Part shown: piece by piece, positions 23,605 to 32,500 of the stretch
How the letters are laid out: every line of letters starts with the position of its first letter
Numbering within the stretch: the first letter of the stretch is position 1
NCBI GenBank assembly: GCA_964643965.1
Contig: CAZXVH010000018.1
Coordinates: 1-62,055 of the forward strand
Source: GCA-2746795 sp964643965
GTDB taxonomy: Bacteria > Chloroflexota > Anaerolineae > Promineifilales > Promineifilaceae
Direction: 5' to 3'
DNA: 62,055 nucleotides
Made by a program: the position numbers and the translations under genes
Notes under the pieces: generated by a model
Told to the model about the DNA's origin: nothing
Database searches by the model: none
What the model saw: only the letters and a program-made list of their open reading frames with translations

Positions 23605-24176
23605 TGTTTAGTCCATTGTGTATTATGGCAGTTCGGGCAGTCGATGACTTCGTGAACGGCCGTTTCCAGTTCCATTGTCAAATAGTTTGTGGCGCCGGGC
23701 TTAAACCCCGTCTGCCCACACCAGCAGGCGAACCAACCCATGGGCGCGACTCGATACAACATACGGGGCAGTTGTAATGGTATCACTTCGACGCCCATGC
23801 CCCAACGCGCATTTGTGATCAAGCGCTGGCAGCCAGCAGCCCGTAAAGTTTTAGCATAGAGTGCAAAATGTCGGCAATGGCGCATAAGTAATACGGCCGT
23901 TGTCACCCCGGCCGGCGCAACGGTAAACCGTGCATCAACCACCTGCATCGTCAGATTTTTAGGCAACGGCTGAGCCAGGTCACTCCACACCCCTTCTTGA
24001 TTTTCCCAGGCGTAAACATGCTGTGCGATCATTGCTATGCGTCGTGTTAAACGTAGATCACCGGCGCCAATATCTAATACCACGTCATCCGGCTGAATGT
24101 GCTGTAAAACGGCCGTATATGTCATCTCATCATACGGCGACCACATACGTTCCCATTCACTTGCCGAAATCATCAC
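23601..24176 (-). CDS. SAM-dependent methyltransferase-like protein
   Basis: A 191-residue Rossmann methyltransferase-like protein. Motif I is DVVLDIGAGDLRLTRRIA (about residues 30-47), followed by an acidic loop and VVDARF. A C-terminal pair of CxxC-like motifs (CWCG, CPNC) may bind zinc. It lies between a small membrane protein and dhaM with a 4-base overlap to dhaM, so it is co-translated with the Dha system. Substrate and link to glycerol metabolism are unknown. Confidence 0.75.
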   Translation of the reverse strand: MMISASEWERMWSPYDEMTYTAVLQHIQPDDVVLDIGAGDLRLTRRIAMIAQHVYAWENQEGVWSDLAQPLPKNLTMQVVDARFTVAPAGVTTAVLLMRHCRHFALYAKTLRAAGCQRLITNARWGMGVEVIPLQLPRMLYRVAPMGWFACWCGQTGFKPGATNYLTMELETAVHEVIDCPNCHNTQWTKH

Positions 24177-24188
24177 ACTACCCTCTTC

Positions 24189-24464
24189 TTAGCGTCTGAC
24201 CAGCTTATTAAAACCAAAAGCTAACAAAAATACAGCCCAAATCGCCGCCGCAGAGCCTAAACCCCATAAAATAGCATTTCCCCATCCCTCTGAGGGGATT
24301 AACTGCCAAATCATAAAAATCCCAAAGGCGAGACTAAGCAGCGCAATTATGATGAGGCCAGTTTTCTGCTCAAGCCACGGCCCATTCAACGCTTTTTTAA
24401 TTTCAGCATCTTGGGCAGCATTTGCTTGTTGTTTTTGCTTACTTTGTTTCGATTTTTTTGCCAT
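24189..24464 (-). CDS. Small membrane protein (two transmembrane segments)
   Basis: A 91-residue protein with a Lys/Gln-rich N-terminus and two hydrophobic segments, LIIIALLSLAFGIFMIWQLI and AILWGLGSAAAIWAVFLLAF. It is 13 bases downstream of glpC on the same strand. It might help anchor GlpABC to the membrane, but this is only inferred from position. Confidence 0.72.
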   Translation of the reverse strand: MAKKSKQSKQKQQANAAQDAEIKKALNGPWLEQKTGLIIIALLSLAFGIFMIWQLIPSEGWGNAILWGLGSAAAIWAVFLLAFGFNKLVRR

Positions 24465-24477
24465 AAATAATCACACC

Positions 24478-25746
24478 TTATTCGTTTGTGAGCTGCCGAT
24501 TCTCTAGATCATAGAGACCATAGGCTGCCGCCAAAATCTCAATAGGATGGCGGGAGGGCAGGTCTGTGCCATATTCCATCTGCCAGCGGCACGTTTCTGA
24601 ATCACACGCCGTCATCGTCACTTCATCCCCCTGGTCATGCACAAAATCGAACAATTCCTGTCCCACATCCATGGAGATTTGATATTTCTCTTTTTTATAG
24701 CCATAGGTTCCGGCAATGCCGCAGCAGCGAGCCTGGCTTTCCCGGGCATCAATGCCGGGGATGATAGACAAAAGTTCAAAAGCAGGTCTACCCACCCGAT
24801 GGGCGCGGTACTGGCAGGGCGCATGATAGGGCAGCACCATTTCCATGTTGACGAAATCCGTTTTTAGCTGCCCATCTTCATGCAATTTCCGCAACCATTC
24901 AAACATATCCCAGGTCGCCATCTTGAGCGCTTCCGCGCCTTCATCAAACATATCGAGCAGTTCTGGCGCTTCTTCCTTGAGAGTAAGGGTGCAGCTGGTG
25001 CTGGTTCCTACAATGGCTAAACCCGCCTGGGCATAAACCAGCAGCTTGTCGATATTGTGTTGGTGGTACTGCTCAGCGGCTTTAAATTCCCCATTGCTCA
25101 ACAAGGGCAGTCCACAGCAGTTTTGCGGTGGCGCCAACACCTCAAAGCCATTATGTTCAAAGACGGCTACGGCCGCTTTGCCAATAAACGGCTCGTAATA
25201 CATGGTGGAGCAGCCATGATAATAAACCACTTTTTTATCTGATTTAAGCCGTTGGGGTTGAGATTTTTTAAACCAACTGCCAAACGTACCCTCGGTACTC
25301 CAATGGGGCAGGGGCGCATCCTTGGCGATGCCCATCACCTTTTCCGCGATGATGCGGCTGAATGAATTATGCATACCGAAATTAGCCAGGGCGGGCATGA
25401 AACTGCCTAGTTTCCCTAACGTCTCATTGCGCCCTAATATTCGATTGCGCAGGGGGATGCCTTCTTTGGCCGCAATTTGGGCGCGAGCGCGAGCGTTTAG
25501 CTCCGCAATTTTGACGCCGCTGGGGCAAACATCATTGCAAACCCGGCAGCCTGAGCAGTAATCTACGGAATGATCGGGGGAATGCGCCTGCTCGTTTTGG
25601 CGGAAACGCTGCGCTTGCGGCCCCGCGTATTTGGGGCCAGGGAACAGGTCTGTAACGGCCGCCACCGGGCAGTAAGTGGTGCAGATATTACATTTGATGC
25701 ACTCGTCTAACGAGGGGCCAGCGGAGAGCCATGATTTTGTATGCAT
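24478..25746 (-). CDS. glpC: Anaerobic glycerol-3-phosphate dehydrogenase subunit C
   Basis: A 422-residue iron-sulfur subunit that passes electrons from GlpAB to the quinone pool. Two 4Fe-4S motifs lie at the N-terminus (CIKCNICTTYCPV and CSGCRVCNDVCP). Two CCG cysteine-rich domains follow (NCCGLPLL and RCCGIAGTYG). It has no membrane helix, as usual for GlpC. ATAGGA precedes the ATG. A heptad array separates it from glpB. Confidence 0.94.
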   Translation of the reverse strand: MHTKSWLSAGPSLDECIKCNICTTYCPVAAVTDLFPGPKYAGPQAQRFRQNEQAHSPDHSVDYCSGCRVCNDVCPSGVKIAELNARARAQIAAKEGIPLRNRILGRNETLGKLGSFMPALANFGMHNSFSRIIAEKVMGIAKDAPLPHWSTEGTFGSWFKKSQPQRLKSDKKVVYYHGCSTMYYEPFIGKAAVAVFEHNGFEVLAPPQNCCGLPLLSNGEFKAAEQYHQHNIDKLLVYAQAGLAIVGTSTSCTLTLKEEAPELLDMFDEGAEALKMATWDMFEWLRKLHEDGQLKTDFVNMEMVLPYHAPCQYRAHRVGRPAFELLSIIPGIDARESQARCCGIAGTYGYKKEKYQISMDVGQELFDFVHDQGDEVTMTACDSETCRWQMEYGTDLPSRHPIEILAAAYGLYDLENRQLTNE

Positions 25747-25790
25747 AACTATTTTCCTATCTATTCAAGATCAGAGATTCGATGACATAT

Positions 25791-25846
25791 AAAGAGTGGA
25801 GATTGACTTAGTTTCCACTCTCCACTCTTCAATCTCTAATCTCAAT
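25791..25846. repeat. Heptad array with inverted arm between glpB and glpC
   Basis: The right side reads TCCACTC, TCCACTC, TTCAATC, TCTAATC in register. The left AGAGTGGAGATTGA is its near complement. It starts 8 bases from the glpB stop codon, inside a transcribed operon spacer. Confidence 0.65.
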
Positions 25847-25853
25847 AATGTCT

Positions 25854-27128
25854 CTAACTTAAAGCATGACCGGCAGCAATCCCAGTGGCAACGGCCGTTC
25901 CTTCCAGACTGCGCTCTTGAATGGGATCAGATTGCGCCAGCAAATTGCCGGCCGCCCATAAATTGGCAAACAAGGGCTGGCCGGCGGCGTCAATGGGCTG
26001 GAAATTTTTATCCACTCTGACACCGCCATTAAACACTGGATGCCCCGTGCTGCTTAGGAAACTTGCCTCAAACCACGCTGACCGCTTTTGCGGTATCGTT
26101 ACGGGCAAATTGAAAATCGTTTCCCAGACGCGGCCGTCGATATTGCTGTCGAAGCCGCCACCTAAAATGCCGCCCGTTGCCAACAGAAATTTGGACGCGG
26201 GCTGCTGCCAGGGGTTGGCGCTGGCAGCGCTGGTGATGCTGTGTATCTGAGCCGGTGAACCAGTAGCCGTTGTGGTTTCGGCCGTCAGCACTTCTATGCC
26301 TGATTCCACCTGCACCCCCATACCCCGCAGATGTTCACGCAAAGCGGTAAACAAGCGCACCCCAGGCACACTTGGAGGCAGGGTGGGAATCTCAAACACG
26401 GCGCAGCCCGTTCGCTCTTCTAATTCGGCCAGCAGGGTCAGATGATGGTTCATGCCTAAAATAGCGGGCAGGCCAATGCGTTCGCCCGGCTGCACAAGCT
26501 TTTTCAGCGCCGCTGCCAGTAGATAGCGGCGCTCTTTTTGGTCTAAGCCGTGCGCCAGTTGTATGGTGTTGCTGTCCCGCCTGTCGCTGATTAACGAGCG
26601 GTCTAAAAAGACAGCGCGTGCTTTATGACCTTGTTTATTCAAATTTTCGGCGAGTAGTTCCGGGTAAAAGTCACGCAGGCCATGAAAACCGACAATGAGC
26701 ATCGGTCCCGTGTGGCTCAAATCGCCGGCTAACTGGGCTTGCGGCGCCAAGTAGGTGGGGCGAGCCGCGCCGGTCGGTGAAGGCAGCAGCAGGTTATCGC
26801 CTGGATTGGCGGCGCCGCTGTATGGCAGGCCGATCTCTTTGCTGAGGGCGACAAGAGCGGCCAGCGCCTGCGCAATTTTTTCCTCGCCGATGAGAACATA
26901 GGGATGGTTGGGGCGAGTTTGAGGGAAGGATTGTATGGCTTCTAACGGCCGTTTCACCGCCTCTTCATAATTTTCTGGCAAATATCCCAACACATCAATC
27001 GTGCCTGCGCCCCAGTGCAAGGCGCCTAATCCTTTGCCCACGATGCGTACTTTCAAACCGGCTTTGGCGGCTGTGTAGGCGGCCATCAGCCCGCTTAAAC
27101 CGGCGCCAATGACAATGAGATCAATCAT
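25854..27128 (-). CDS. glpB: Anaerobic glycerol-3-phosphate dehydrogenase subunit B
   Basis: A 424-residue flavoprotein subunit. The FAD-binding IVIGAGLSGLMAAYTAAKAGL opens the chain and LLATGGILGGGF closes the second nucleotide-binding segment. The C-terminal part holds GGVRVDKNFQPIDAAGQPLFANLWAAGNLL. It overlaps glpA by 8 bases, so the two are translationally coupled, as expected for partners in one complex. Confidence 0.9.
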   Translation of the reverse strand: MIDLIVIGAGLSGLMAAYTAAKAGLKVRIVGKGLGALHWGAGTIDVLGYLPENYEEAVKRPLEAIQSFPQTRPNHPYVLIGEEKIAQALAALVALSKEIGLPYSGAANPGDNLLLPSPTGAARPTYLAPQAQLAGDLSHTGPMLIVGFHGLRDFYPELLAENLNKQGHKARAVFLDRSLISDRRDSNTIQLAHGLDQKERRYLLAAALKKLVQPGERIGLPAILGMNHHLTLLAELEERTGCAVFEIPTLPPSVPGVRLFTALREHLRGMGVQVESGIEVLTAETTTATGSPAQIHSITSAASANPWQQPASKFLLATGGILGGGFDSNIDGRVWETIFNLPVTIPQKRSAWFEASFLSSTGHPVFNGGVRVDKNFQPIDAAGQPLFANLWAAGNLLAQSDPIQERSLEGTAVATGIAAGHALS

Positions 27129-28899
27129 TGCCGACCTCCTTCTCTTCTTCGCCAGGAGTCATATCATAACTGTAAAATTCTGTGACCGCGCTGAACAATT
27201 CTTTGTCCGGCAAATGATCTTGATTCATCAGACTCATGTAAATTAGTTCGTCTAAACGCTCTTGTTTGAGCTGGGGACCCCAGAGAATAGGAACCACACC
27301 CTTCCAGCGTTCTTGCAGAAAGTCGCGCAAGAGCAAATTGGGGTTGAAGGCGTCGCTGCGCGGCGTGTTGGCGTCTCGAAGCGCCCCGGTTTGGGCATCG
27401 CTGCTTAAATTATGGGCCGGTGATTGCAAGTAGGCGACCTCCCATTTGGCGGTACTGCCTGCTTTATCACGCATGTCTACGTGCCATGCCCCGGATTTAT
27501 CCATTTCGTGCAAAATAGCGGTGGCGCGGTAAGTGCAAAAACCACCCTGACACGGCCCTTTGCCCAAACGCACATCGCGTCGTAAATCGTCCAGGGTCAG
27601 CAGCGGATTGCGTTTGGCGGCGTTTTCAATCATGGTGCGCGTGACCAATTCACATTCGCAAATCAGTTCGCCTTGCAGCTTCTTCTCTTCAATATCATGC
27701 AGACGGTGGCCCAGCCAGTAGTAACCTTGCTCTACGCCGGGAACCTGAGTAGTGGCGGTGGTACACGGCCGTTCTGTGCCTAAATGTGCGCAAACCGTAT
27801 CGACGGTGGCTTCGGCCATCAGCCGGAATGTGGTCCATTTGCCGCCGGTAATCGTCAGGAAACCGGCGACGCCTTCCCGTTCTTTGTGATCCAGCAGCGC
27901 CAGCTGGCGCGTCACATCCCGCCCTTTGCCGCTGACATAGGTATCCTGGAATAACGGCCGTACACCGGCCCAGGCTCGCAGCACCCGCGCCTGAGAAAAA
28001 CCGGGGACCATTTTGTCCCCTTCTTCCATCATCTTGCGTACTTCCCACGGTTCAATGCGCAGCGGTTCCGGCTCCGGCACATTCACAGAAGTAGTGCCTA
28101 TAACGCAAACCGTGTGACTGGGCACAATGATGTCGCCATCTGACGGCATCTTGCAGCGATTGATAACGGTGTTGACCAGGCGATGGTTCATAGCAACCAT
28201 GGTACCCTTGCTGGGCATAATGGTTACTTCAATGCCGGCCATCGCCGCTACTTTGCCCGTCCAGGCCCCGGCCGCATTTACCACCATATCCGCCTGAATT
28301 TCGCTCGTTTCACCGGTGACCACATTGCGCACATGAGCGCCGCAAACCCGCCGCTCATTTTCTGCGCCTGTGACGATTAAATCTACCACTTCATGGTAGG
28401 TGAGAATCTGAGCGCCGACGCTGCAGGCTGCCTGCACGGTGGCGTGAGCAGCTAGAAAACTATCGGCGCCGCCATCAGGCACTTCAAAAACGCGACGGAT
28501 GCGCGGGTTGAGCAAAGGCTCACGACGCAGGGCTTCAGCCACCGGAATTTCATTGCAAGGAATACCCACAGCATCGCAGCCAGCCTTGAACTTGTCGGGG
28601 AATTCCCCGTCATCTTCGGGTAGCACCACAAAAAAGCCACTGGTATCTTCGATACAGTGGGTGTGGGTATAGCGTAATATTTTATTTTCAGCGATACATT
28701 CGGCGGCGCCATGTGGATCTTTGACAGCGTAACGGCCGCCACTGTGCAGCAGGCCGTGAAAGCGTCCAGAGGTGCCATGTGCCAGGTCCCGCCGTTCCAC
28801 CAAAATGACCTTAAAGCCACGTAAAGCGGCATCCCAGGCCACGCCTGTGCCGGTTGCGCCACCGCCAATCACCAGGACTTCAGTTTCAAGTTTGTACAT
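27121..28899 (-). CDS. glpA: Anaerobic glycerol-3-phosphate dehydrogenase subunit A
   Basis: A 592-residue catalytic flavoprotein oxidising glycerol 3-phosphate to DHAP. The N-terminal FAD motif is VLVIGGGATGTGVAWDAALRG, followed by HGTSGRFHGLLHSGGRYAV. The substrate domain contains TITGGKWTTFRLMAE. The C-terminal BFD-like 2Fe-2S domain holds CECELVTRTMIENAAKR and GPCQGGFCTYRA. GGAG eight bases upstream supports ATG at 28899; a longer start at 28926 exists. Two hairpins separate it from glpK. Confidence 0.95.
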   Translation of the reverse strand: MYKLETEVLVIGGGATGTGVAWDAALRGFKVILVERRDLAHGTSGRFHGLLHSGGRYAVKDPHGAAECIAENKILRYTHTHCIEDTSGFFVVLPEDDGEFPDKFKAGCDAVGIPCNEIPVAEALRREPLLNPRIRRVFEVPDGGADSFLAAHATVQAACSVGAQILTYHEVVDLIVTGAENERRVCGAHVRNVVTGETSEIQADMVVNAAGAWTGKVAAMAGIEVTIMPSKGTMVAMNHRLVNTVINRCKMPSDGDIIVPSHTVCVIGTTSVNVPEPEPLRIEPWEVRKMMEEGDKMVPGFSQARVLRAWAGVRPLFQDTYVSGKGRDVTRQLALLDHKEREGVAGFLTITGGKWTTFRLMAEATVDTVCAHLGTERPCTTATTQVPGVEQGYYWLGHRLHDIEEKKLQGELICECELVTRTMIENAAKRNPLLTLDDLRRDVRLGKGPCQGGFCTYRATAILHEMDKSGAWHVDMRDKAGSTAKWEVAYLQSPAHNLSSDAQTGALRDANTPRSDAFNPNLLLRDFLQERWKGVVPILWGPQLKQERLDELIYMSLMNQDHLPDKELFSAVTEFYSYDMTPGEEEKEVGND

Positions 28900-28952
28900 A
28901 ACAAACTCCGTAGATCGAATCATCAATCCAATCTTGATTGCACATTCGTAGA

Positions 28953-28988
28953 CCTATCTCGCCCAATATCTTCATCAGGCGAGATAGG
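28953..28988. repeat. 11-bp stem hairpin between glpK and glpA
   Basis: CCTATCTCGCC (28953-28963) pairs with GGCGAGATAGG (28978-28988) across 14 bases. It has no T-run on the transcribed strand, so a processing or stability role fits better than termination. Confidence 0.6.
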
Positions 28989-29001
28989 TTGGTTTATGCA
29001 T

Positions 29002-29035
29002 AGAAGTTCAACTTTTTGAGGAAAGTTGAACTTCT
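29002..29035. repeat. AGAAGTTCAACTTT hairpin
   Basis: Perfect 14-bp arms (29002-29015 with 29022-29035) enclose a 6-base loop. It is related to the palindromes at 11613 and 31291 and lies directly beside the hairpin at 28953. Confidence 0.7.
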
Positions 29036-29058
29036 CAGGTAACATTTTCTTAAACTAT

Positions 29059-30570
29059 TTAATCTTCTACCCAGTCAAAGGTGCGGGTGACTGCTTTCTT
29101 CCACATGCGGTAGAGTTCGGTGCTGGCATTGCTGCCTTCAGTTGGTTCCCAGGTTTTGTCAATGCCCCAGTTGTCGCGCATTTCGTCGGTACTCTTCCAG
29201 AAGCCAACGGCGTAACCGGCGGCGTAGGCAGCGCCAAGCGCCGTGGTTTCCGACACCTTCGGCCGAATAACTGGTACACCTAGAACGTCAGCCTGGAACT
29301 GCATGAGGGTGTCATTGTATACCATGCCACCGTCTACCTTGAGTGCGGTCAACGGTACGCCAGAGTCCTGGTTCATGGCATCTAGCACTTCGCGGGTCTG
29401 GTAAGCGGTGGCTTCCAAAGCGGCGCGAGCGATGTGGCCTTTCTTGACATAACGAGTAAGGCCGACGATGACGCCACGCGCATCTGAGCGCCAGTAAGGG
29501 GCAAAGAGACCGGAGAAGGCAGGCACGAAGTAAACGCCGCCATTGTCTTCCACGCTGGTGGCGTAATCTTCGATGTGGGGGGAGAAGTCGAAGAAGTCGA
29601 GATTGTCACGCAGCCATTGTACGAGTGAACCGGTAACAGCGATGGAGCCTTCCAAAGCATAGACGGCCGGTTCGTCACCAAATTTGTAGCACAGGGTGGT
29701 AAGCAGACCACTGTTGGACGGCACAATTTTGGAGCCGGTGTTGAGGATCATGAAGCAGCCAGTGCCGTAGGTGTTCTTGGCTTCGCCGGGGCTGAAGCAA
29801 GCCTGGCCGACGGTGGCCGCTTGTTGGTCACCCAAGTCGCCGGAGACCGGAATCCTGCCGCCAAACGCCCCATCTTCTTGCGTGTAACCATAAACTTGCG
29901 AGGACGGCCGAATTTCGGGCAGCATGGATAAGGGGATGCCCATTTCAGCGGCGATGGTTTTGGACCAGTCGAGGGTTTCCAGGTTCATGAGCATTGTGCG
30001 GCTGGCGTTAGTGACATCGGTCACATGAGCGCCGCCTTTGGTCCCACCGGTGAGATTCCAAATGATCCAGGTGTCCATGTTGCCAAAGATAGCGTCGCCT
30101 TTTTCAGCGGCTTCCCGTAGACCCGGCACGTTGTCTAACATCCATCTGATTTTGGGGCCAGAGAAGTAGGTGGCAAGAGGTAAACCTACTTTTTCACGGA
30201 ACCGATTTTGACCGACATTGCCTTCCAGTTCTCTGATGAGCTTATCGGTACGGGTATCTTGCCAGACGATGGCGTTGTGGTAAGGTTTGCCGGTGTTTTT
30301 ATCCCAGACGAGGCTGGTTTCACGTTGATTGGTGATGCCGACGGCGGCGATGTCGGCGGCGGTGAGGCCGGCGTTTTTCATGGCGCCTTTGACCACATCT
30401 TGGGTACGCGCCCAAATTTCCATGCCATCGTGTTCAACCCAACCTGGTTGAGGGAAGATTTGTTCATGTTCTAGCTGGTGGATGCCAACCGGTTCCCCAG
30501 CGTGGTTAAAGATCATACAACGGGTACTGGTGGTACCTTGATCGATTGCAGCTACAAATTGTTTTGCCAT
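29059..30570 (-). CDS. glpK: Glycerol kinase
   Basis: A 503-residue FGGY kinase converting glycerol to glycerol 3-phosphate. AIDQGTTSTRCMIF opens the chain. VWQDTRT and NMDTWIIWNLTGG lie in the first domain, and DLGDQQAATVGQACF, KNTYGTGCFMILNTG and LKVDGGMVYNDTLMQFQADVLGVPV in the second. Length and motifs are normal. The gene supplies the substrate of the adjacent GlpABC. GGAGAATC precedes the ATG. Confidence 0.97.
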   Translation of the reverse strand: MAKQFVAAIDQGTTSTRCMIFNHAGEPVGIHQLEHEQIFPQPGWVEHDGMEIWARTQDVVKGAMKNAGLTAADIAAVGITNQRETSLVWDKNTGKPYHNAIVWQDTRTDKLIRELEGNVGQNRFREKVGLPLATYFSGPKIRWMLDNVPGLREAAEKGDAIFGNMDTWIIWNLTGGTKGGAHVTDVTNASRTMLMNLETLDWSKTIAAEMGIPLSMLPEIRPSSQVYGYTQEDGAFGGRIPVSGDLGDQQAATVGQACFSPGEAKNTYGTGCFMILNTGSKIVPSNSGLLTTLCYKFGDEPAVYALEGSIAVTGSLVQWLRDNLDFFDFSPHIEDYATSVEDNGGVYFVPAFSGLFAPYWRSDARGVIVGLTRYVKKGHIARAALEATAYQTREVLDAMNQDSGVPLTALKVDGGMVYNDTLMQFQADVLGVPVIRPKVSETTALGAAYAAGYAVGFWKSTDEMRDNWGIDKTWEPTEGSNASTELYRMWKKAVTRTFDWVED

Positions 30571-30598
30571 TTTGATTCTCCTTCAGTTTGAAATAGGG

Positions 30599-30655
30599 GT
30601 TTTCAGTGATCAGTGAAAACTGATCATTGAGCACTGTTAACTGTTAACTGTGTCT
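30599..30655. repeat. Heptad array with inverted arm between dhaL and glpK
   Basis: The left CAGTGATCAGT pairs with ACTGATCATTG (one mismatch), followed by ACTGTTA, ACTGTTA, ACTGTGT. The last codons and the stop of dhaL are read from this array. Confidence 0.7.
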
Positions 30656-31266
30656 GATAATGCTTTTAACATAAGATAGGATGAGGTGGCGCCGGGGTCT
30701 TGGTGGCCGATGCTGCGTTCACCGAGGTAGCTGGCTCGCCCTTTGCGAGCCTGGAGGGGGATGGTGTTTTCCATGCCTTGTTTCGCGCCAGCAACGGCCG
30801 CTTCCAGAGCCTCATCTATATTTTTGCCAGCGTCAAGGGCGGCTCGCATGTTGTCCAGGGCTGGCGCCCAGGCATCATACATGGTTTTGTCTTCCAGCAC
30901 CGGCCGTCCCCGCTGGACAATGCCTTCTACGCCGCTTTTGAGCATGGTGAAAACATCTTCACCATCCAGCTCCTCTTTAGCGGACAAAGCCATACCGCTG
31001 CGCATGAAAAATGTGCCGTACAAAGGGCCGCTGGCGCCACCCACGCTGGAAATAAGCGTCATGCCTATCGTTTTCAAGATATTTCCAATATCATTGTCCA
31101 CAACAGTGGGTAGTTTTTCCAGGACCTTTTTAAAGCCACGAGCCATATTGATACCGTGATCGGCGTCGCCAATGGCAGCGTCTAACTGGGTGAGATACTC
31201 TTTGTTTTCCAGCATGACGCTGCCAGTGGTTTCAAGCCATTGTACGATCTGGTCTCTGGTTACCAT
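30637..31266 (-). CDS. dhaL: Dihydroxyacetone kinase ADP-binding subunit DhaL
   Basis: A 209-residue all-helical subunit that keeps ADP bound and is recharged by DhaM. The Mg-binding aspartates lie in AAIGDADHGINMARGF, then GGASGPLYGTFFMRSG, and RASYLGERSIGHQDPGATSSYLML near the end. The C-terminal residues DTVNS and the stop are encoded by heptad repeats. It precedes glpK on the same strand. Confidence 0.95.
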   Translation of the reverse strand: MVTRDQIVQWLETTGSVMLENKEYLTQLDAAIGDADHGINMARGFKKVLEKLPTVVDNDIGNILKTIGMTLISSVGGASGPLYGTFFMRSGMALSAKEELDGEDVFTMLKSGVEGIVQRGRPVLEDKTMYDAWAPALDNMRAALDAGKNIDEALEAAVAGAKQGMENTIPLQARKGRASYLGERSIGHQDPGATSSYLMLKALSDTVNS

Positions 31267-31290
31267 GGTGTTATCCTTTACAAATACGTT

Positions 31291-31323
31291 AGAAGTTCAA
31301 CTTCTCAAAGAAGTTGAACTTCT
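31291..31323. repeat. Perfect 15-bp hairpin between dhaK and dhaL
   Basis: AGAAGTTCAACTTCT (31291-31305) and AGAAGTTGAACTTCT (31309-31323) are separated by 3 bases. Each half is itself nearly palindromic. It lies in the transcribed spacer of the operon. Confidence 0.75.
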
Positions 31324-31333
31324 CGTATGACAT

Positions 31334-32407
31334 CTAAACGCCCCAACGCAGTCCGGGTGTTTTAACGGGTGCATCCCAGAACTTGAGTATTTCTTCATCC
31401 GCTTTTACTAAAGTCAGAGAGCAGCCTTGCATCTCCAGCGAGGTGATGTAAGGGCCGATCAGATTACGCACGATTTTGATGTTTTTGCTTTCACAGACCT
31501 CGACTAATTTGCGGTAGACAGCGTATAGTTCAGAGAGGGGTGTGCCACCCATGCTGTTGACGAAGGCGATGATCTCATCACCGGCTTCAAAGGGGGCATC
31601 GGTCAGTTCCAGTTCAAACCAGGCGCCATCTTCGTTGCTCCATTCGCGCACGGTGCGGGTATAAGCTTCGTCATCAAGAATGGCCAGCGCCATTTTTTCT
31701 GTGATTTCGTCGGCGGTTTGCATGGGCAAACGTTTGCGCCCGGGTTCGCCATGGATACCGATGCCGAATTCGTAATTTTCGTCTTCGAGATCGAAGGTGG
31801 GTTTGCCGGAAGCGGGGACAATGCAAGAGGTGAGCGCGATGCCAATGGAACGGCCGTTTTGGTTCACCTTGCGCGCCAGATCGGCGCATTGATCGAGGGT
31901 GTAGCCGGCTTCAGCGGCCGCCCCCACGATTTTTTCGGCAATGACTGTGGTGCCAACCCCACGACGGCCGGCCGTATAGAGGCTGTCTTTGACGGCGGCG
32001 TCATCATCAATGAGGATGCTTTGCACTTTAATACCATCGGCAAAGGCCATTTCGGCGGCCGTTTCAAAATTGAGAACGTCGCCCGTGTAGTTTTTTACCA
32101 GGAAAAGCACACCAGCGCCGCCATCGACTGCTTTGGCGCATTCGTACATCTGATCAGGGGTGGGGGAGGTAAATACTTCGCCGGGGCAGGCGCCATCCAG
32201 CATACCCATACCCACAAAGCCACCGTGCATCGGTTCGTGCCCGCTGCCACCGCCGGAAACCAGGGCTACTTTTCCTTTAATTGGCGCATCAGCCCGGTAG
32301 ACATACTTGGGGTCCAAAACTACCTTGAGCATGTCGCTATGTGCCAGGGCCATACCTTCCAGTTGTTCATTAACGACATCATCGATGCCATTGATTAACT
32401 TTTTCAT
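31334..32407 (-). CDS. dhaK: Dihydroxyacetone kinase substrate-binding subunit DhaK
   Basis: A 357-residue subunit binding dihydroxyacetone covalently. His219 in FGIGIHGEPGRKR corresponds to the hemiaminal histidine. VSGGGSGHEPMHGGFVGMGMLDGACPGEVFTSPT and LVKNYTGDVLNFETAAEMA are the other signatures. In E. coli DhaK also acts as a co-repressor of DhaR, and the regulator is nearby here too. GGAGCAG precedes the ATG. Confidence 0.96.
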   Translation of the reverse strand: MKKLINGIDDVVNEQLEGMALAHSDMLKVVLDPKYVYRADAPIKGKVALVSGGGSGHEPMHGGFVGMGMLDGACPGEVFTSPTPDQMYECAKAVDGGAGVLFLVKNYTGDVLNFETAAEMAFADGIKVQSILIDDDAAVKDSLYTAGRRGVGTTVIAEKIVGAAAEAGYTLDQCADLARKVNQNGRSIGIALTSCIVPASGKPTFDLEDENYEFGIGIHGEPGRKRLPMQTADEITEKMALAILDDEAYTRTVREWSNEDGAWFELELTDAPFEAGDEIIAFVNSMGGTPLSELYAVYRKLVEVCESKNIKIVRNLIGPYITSLEMQGCSLTLVKADEEILKFWDAPVKTPGLRWGV

Positions 32408-32500
32408 TTGCTGCTCCTTAAATTAAACCCCAAGACTGATTTTATGCTGGCCGAGAACCTTGTGACAGGATTCTCGACCAGTATCAGTCACAACCAATGA

